The notes beneath the pieces were generated by a model. The model saw nothing but the letters and a program-made list of their open reading frames with translations. It searched no databases and had not been told where the DNA came from. This document shows positions 5,714 through 6,582 of a stretch of DNA of 6,582 bases, one piece after another. The translations under genes and the position numbers were made by a program. The stretch comes from Deltaproteobacteria bacterium (GTDB lineage: Bacteria > UBA10199 > SBBF01). The first letter of the stretch is position 1. The number at the start of each line of letters is the position of its first letter. Location: contig JACQOY010000153.1 of assembly GCA_016207765.1 (NCBI GenBank), forward strand, positions 1 through 6,582, read 5' to 3'.

Positions 5714-6250
5714 ATGTCTTCAATAACGGAAATGCCGAGTCTCTCAATAACCGGAAAACATAATGATTTTTCTAAAACTCAAGGGAAGGGAACCTCACAA
5801 GTGAGCACCGTTTTAAAAAACGGAACTCTCAAAATCAGGGGCGGAGACGGAAATGACAAAATCGAGCTTAACCGCATGCTGGGCCGGACACCGGCGATGG
5901 TGGAGATAAAGGTCAACGGCGAGGTTATGGCTACCGTTCCCTATTCCCAGTTGCGAAACGTCAAGATTTATGGCGGAAACGGCGATGACAACATCAAAAT
6001 CGATCCGTCTCTTTCGCTCGATACGACCATTCATGGAGGAAAGGGAGACGACACCATCCAGGGCGGGTCCGGCAGTGACAAAATTTTTGGCGGCGCCGGC
6101 GATGACGTCATTGAAGGAACAAAAGGAAATACTAATTGGATCGATGGTGGATCGGGGGCTGACACAATTTATCATTACAACGGCGATCACGTTAAACCAC
6201 GAAGAGGGGAAGGGGATAGAGGGTACCTTAATCATTTCAGAAGGGTATAA
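5714..6250 (+). CDS. Short RTX (hemolysin-type calcium-binding) repeat protein
   Basis: A 178-residue protein with Shine-Dalgarno AAAGGAG at 5701-5707. It has six glycine/aspartate nonapeptides of the GGxGxDxIx type at 43-51, 87-95, 108-116, 117-125, 126-134 and 145-153. Three are contiguous, enough to build a calcium-binding beta-roll turn. Residues 34-96 have the strand pattern NGTLKIRGGDGNDKIEL...VNGE...VKIYGGNGDD, common in RTX-like proteins. The N-terminus (SSITEMPSLSITG) is Ser/Thr-rich like the other operon products and is not a Sec signal. RTX proteins normally leave through type I systems using a C-terminal signal and are often over 400 residues. This one is tiny, with a basic C-terminus (PRRGEGDRGYLNHFRRV) unlike typical type I signals, and no type I transporter is visible. 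Secretion by the operon's own machine is a plausible alternative. Catalytic or toxic domains are absent. Confidence 0.85.
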   Translation: MSSITEMPSLSITGKHNDFSKTQGKGTSQVSTVLKNGTLKIRGGDGNDKIELNRMLGRTPAMVEIKVNGEVMATVPYSQLRNVKIYGGNGDDNIKIDPSLSLDTTIHGGKGDDTIQGGSGSDKIFGGAGDDVIEGTKGNTNWIDGGSGADTIYHYNGDHVKPRRGEGDRGYLNHFRRV

Positions 6251-6254
6251 AGCG

Positions 6255-6527
6255 ATGACCAAAAATTCCCAGCTTGTCTCTTCCTGTGACGAAATACGAA
6301 CGGAGGTTTCCCGTTTCCTGAAAGGCCCGAAGGCAAACCTGCTTTTCCCGCACGTCAACCTCAAAGATGATCTTTGCCTCGACTCGCTGGATATCGTGGA
6401 ATTGATCGTGCACCTCGAAAAGAAGTTTGGGGTTGAATTTGACGGCGATACCATGCCGTCCGTCGAGACGGTGGGCGACCTGGCGCGGTATACGCAGTCA
6501 CTTGTGACAGAAAACGTAAAAATCTAA
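6255..6527 (+). CDS. Acyl carrier protein
   Basis: A 90-residue acidic protein of the PP-binding (acyl carrier) family. The phosphopantetheine-attachment serine is Ser44 in LDSLDIVEL, preceded by L-K-D-D-L-C. The recognition helix II region continues as LIVHLEKKFGVEF (50-62), and the third helix is marked by SVETVGDLARY (69-79). The frame stays open far upstream, but the ATG at 6255 gives the normal length, starts four bases after the RTX gene stop and has a modest Shine-Dalgarno (AGAAGGG, 6239-6245). It is probably translationally coupled to that gene. It would be loaded by a phosphopantetheinyl transferase from elsewhere. A dedicated carrier protein at the end of a translocator operon parallels IacP of Salmonella SPI-1. 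It could also supply acyl chains for modifying an exported protein, as acyl-ACP does for HlyC acylation of RTX toxins. Housekeeping AcpP is less likely in this context. Confidence 0.9.
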   Translation: MTKNSQLVSSCDEIRTEVSRFLKGPKANLLFPHVNLKDDLCLDSLDIVELIVHLEKKFGVEFDGDTMPSVETVGDLARYTQSLVTENVKI

Positions 6528-6535
6528 AAGGAGGG
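6528..6535 (+). promoter_or_regulatory. Strong Shine-Dalgarno for a gene running off the window
   Basis: AAGGAGGG directly follows the acyl carrier protein stop. Seven bases further on, where a start codon is expected, the sequence reads GTA (6543-6545) rather than ATG, GTG or TTG. The nearest true start codons are GTG 6555 and ATG 6562, both unusually far away. Confidence 0.6.
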
Positions 6536-6554
6536 TTCCCAAGTAGCAAAGCCA

Positions 6555-6582
6555 GTGGCGGATGAAGCGGCTTGGGAGCGGA
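6555..6582 (+). CDS. Start of a further operon gene (partial)
   Basis: A frame open to the window end begins with GTG at 6555 (reading ADEAAWER after the initiator) and is open back through 6534. An ATG at 6562 in another frame (KRLGSG) is the alternative. The strong Shine-Dalgarno at 6528-6535 shows that a translated gene follows, but its frame and start are uncertain and nothing can be said of its product. Confidence 0.3.

Noticed and set aside
5813..6454. 213-codon minus-strand frame opposite the RTX and acyl carrier genes
   Set aside because: It is the antisense of two genes with unmistakable family motifs, and its low-complexity Ser/Val composition is typical of a shadow frame.

Overview
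The window looks like a Gram-negative bacterial chromosome, or a metagenome contig from one, with balanced base composition. Shine-Dalgarno sequences are strong, the intergenic DNA carries palindromic and telomere-like repeats, and a near-consensus sigma-54 promoter is present. A deltaproteobacterium-like or Bdellovibrionota-like host would fit, but nothing here fixes the taxon. All supported genes are on the + strand.

Left part (1-1657). The window opens with the last 56 codons of a small protein resembling the C-terminus of CopG/BrnA-type ribbon-helix-helix antitoxins. A sigma-70-like promoter follows, with a dyad in its -35/-10 spacer. It precedes a clear AAA_14 + DUF4143 P-loop ATPase; the start is placed at 281, not at the upstream TTG.

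Middle (1658-2127) is non-coding. It holds a perfect 42-bp palindrome made of two hairpins, a degenerate half-copy of it 259 bp upstream, a C/G-rich hairpin and four CCCTANA heptamers. It ends in a sigma-54-type promoter that would start transcription almost on the first ATG of the next gene.

Right part (2128-6582) is a tightly packed operon of at least eight genes. The order is: a small unknown protein; two paralogous helix-head-helix proteins ending around SIIRN; a large membrane-interacting protein; a smaller one; a third helix-head-helix protein; a short RTX nonapeptide-repeat protein; an acyl carrier protein; and the start of another gene. Six consecutive products begin with Ser/Thr/Asn/Ile-rich N-termini and have no Sec signal. 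The helix-head-helix proteins resemble EspA/SseB filament or tip proteins of type III secretion systems (T3SS), and the two membrane proteins resemble translocon subunits (SctE/SctB type). An acyl carrier protein closing a translocator operon recalls IacP after sipBCDA in Salmonella SPI-1. My reading is a divergent T3SS translocon/effector operon, extended by an RTX-type cargo, under sigma-54 control. No T3SS structural gene is visible, so this is inference from architecture, order and short motifs.
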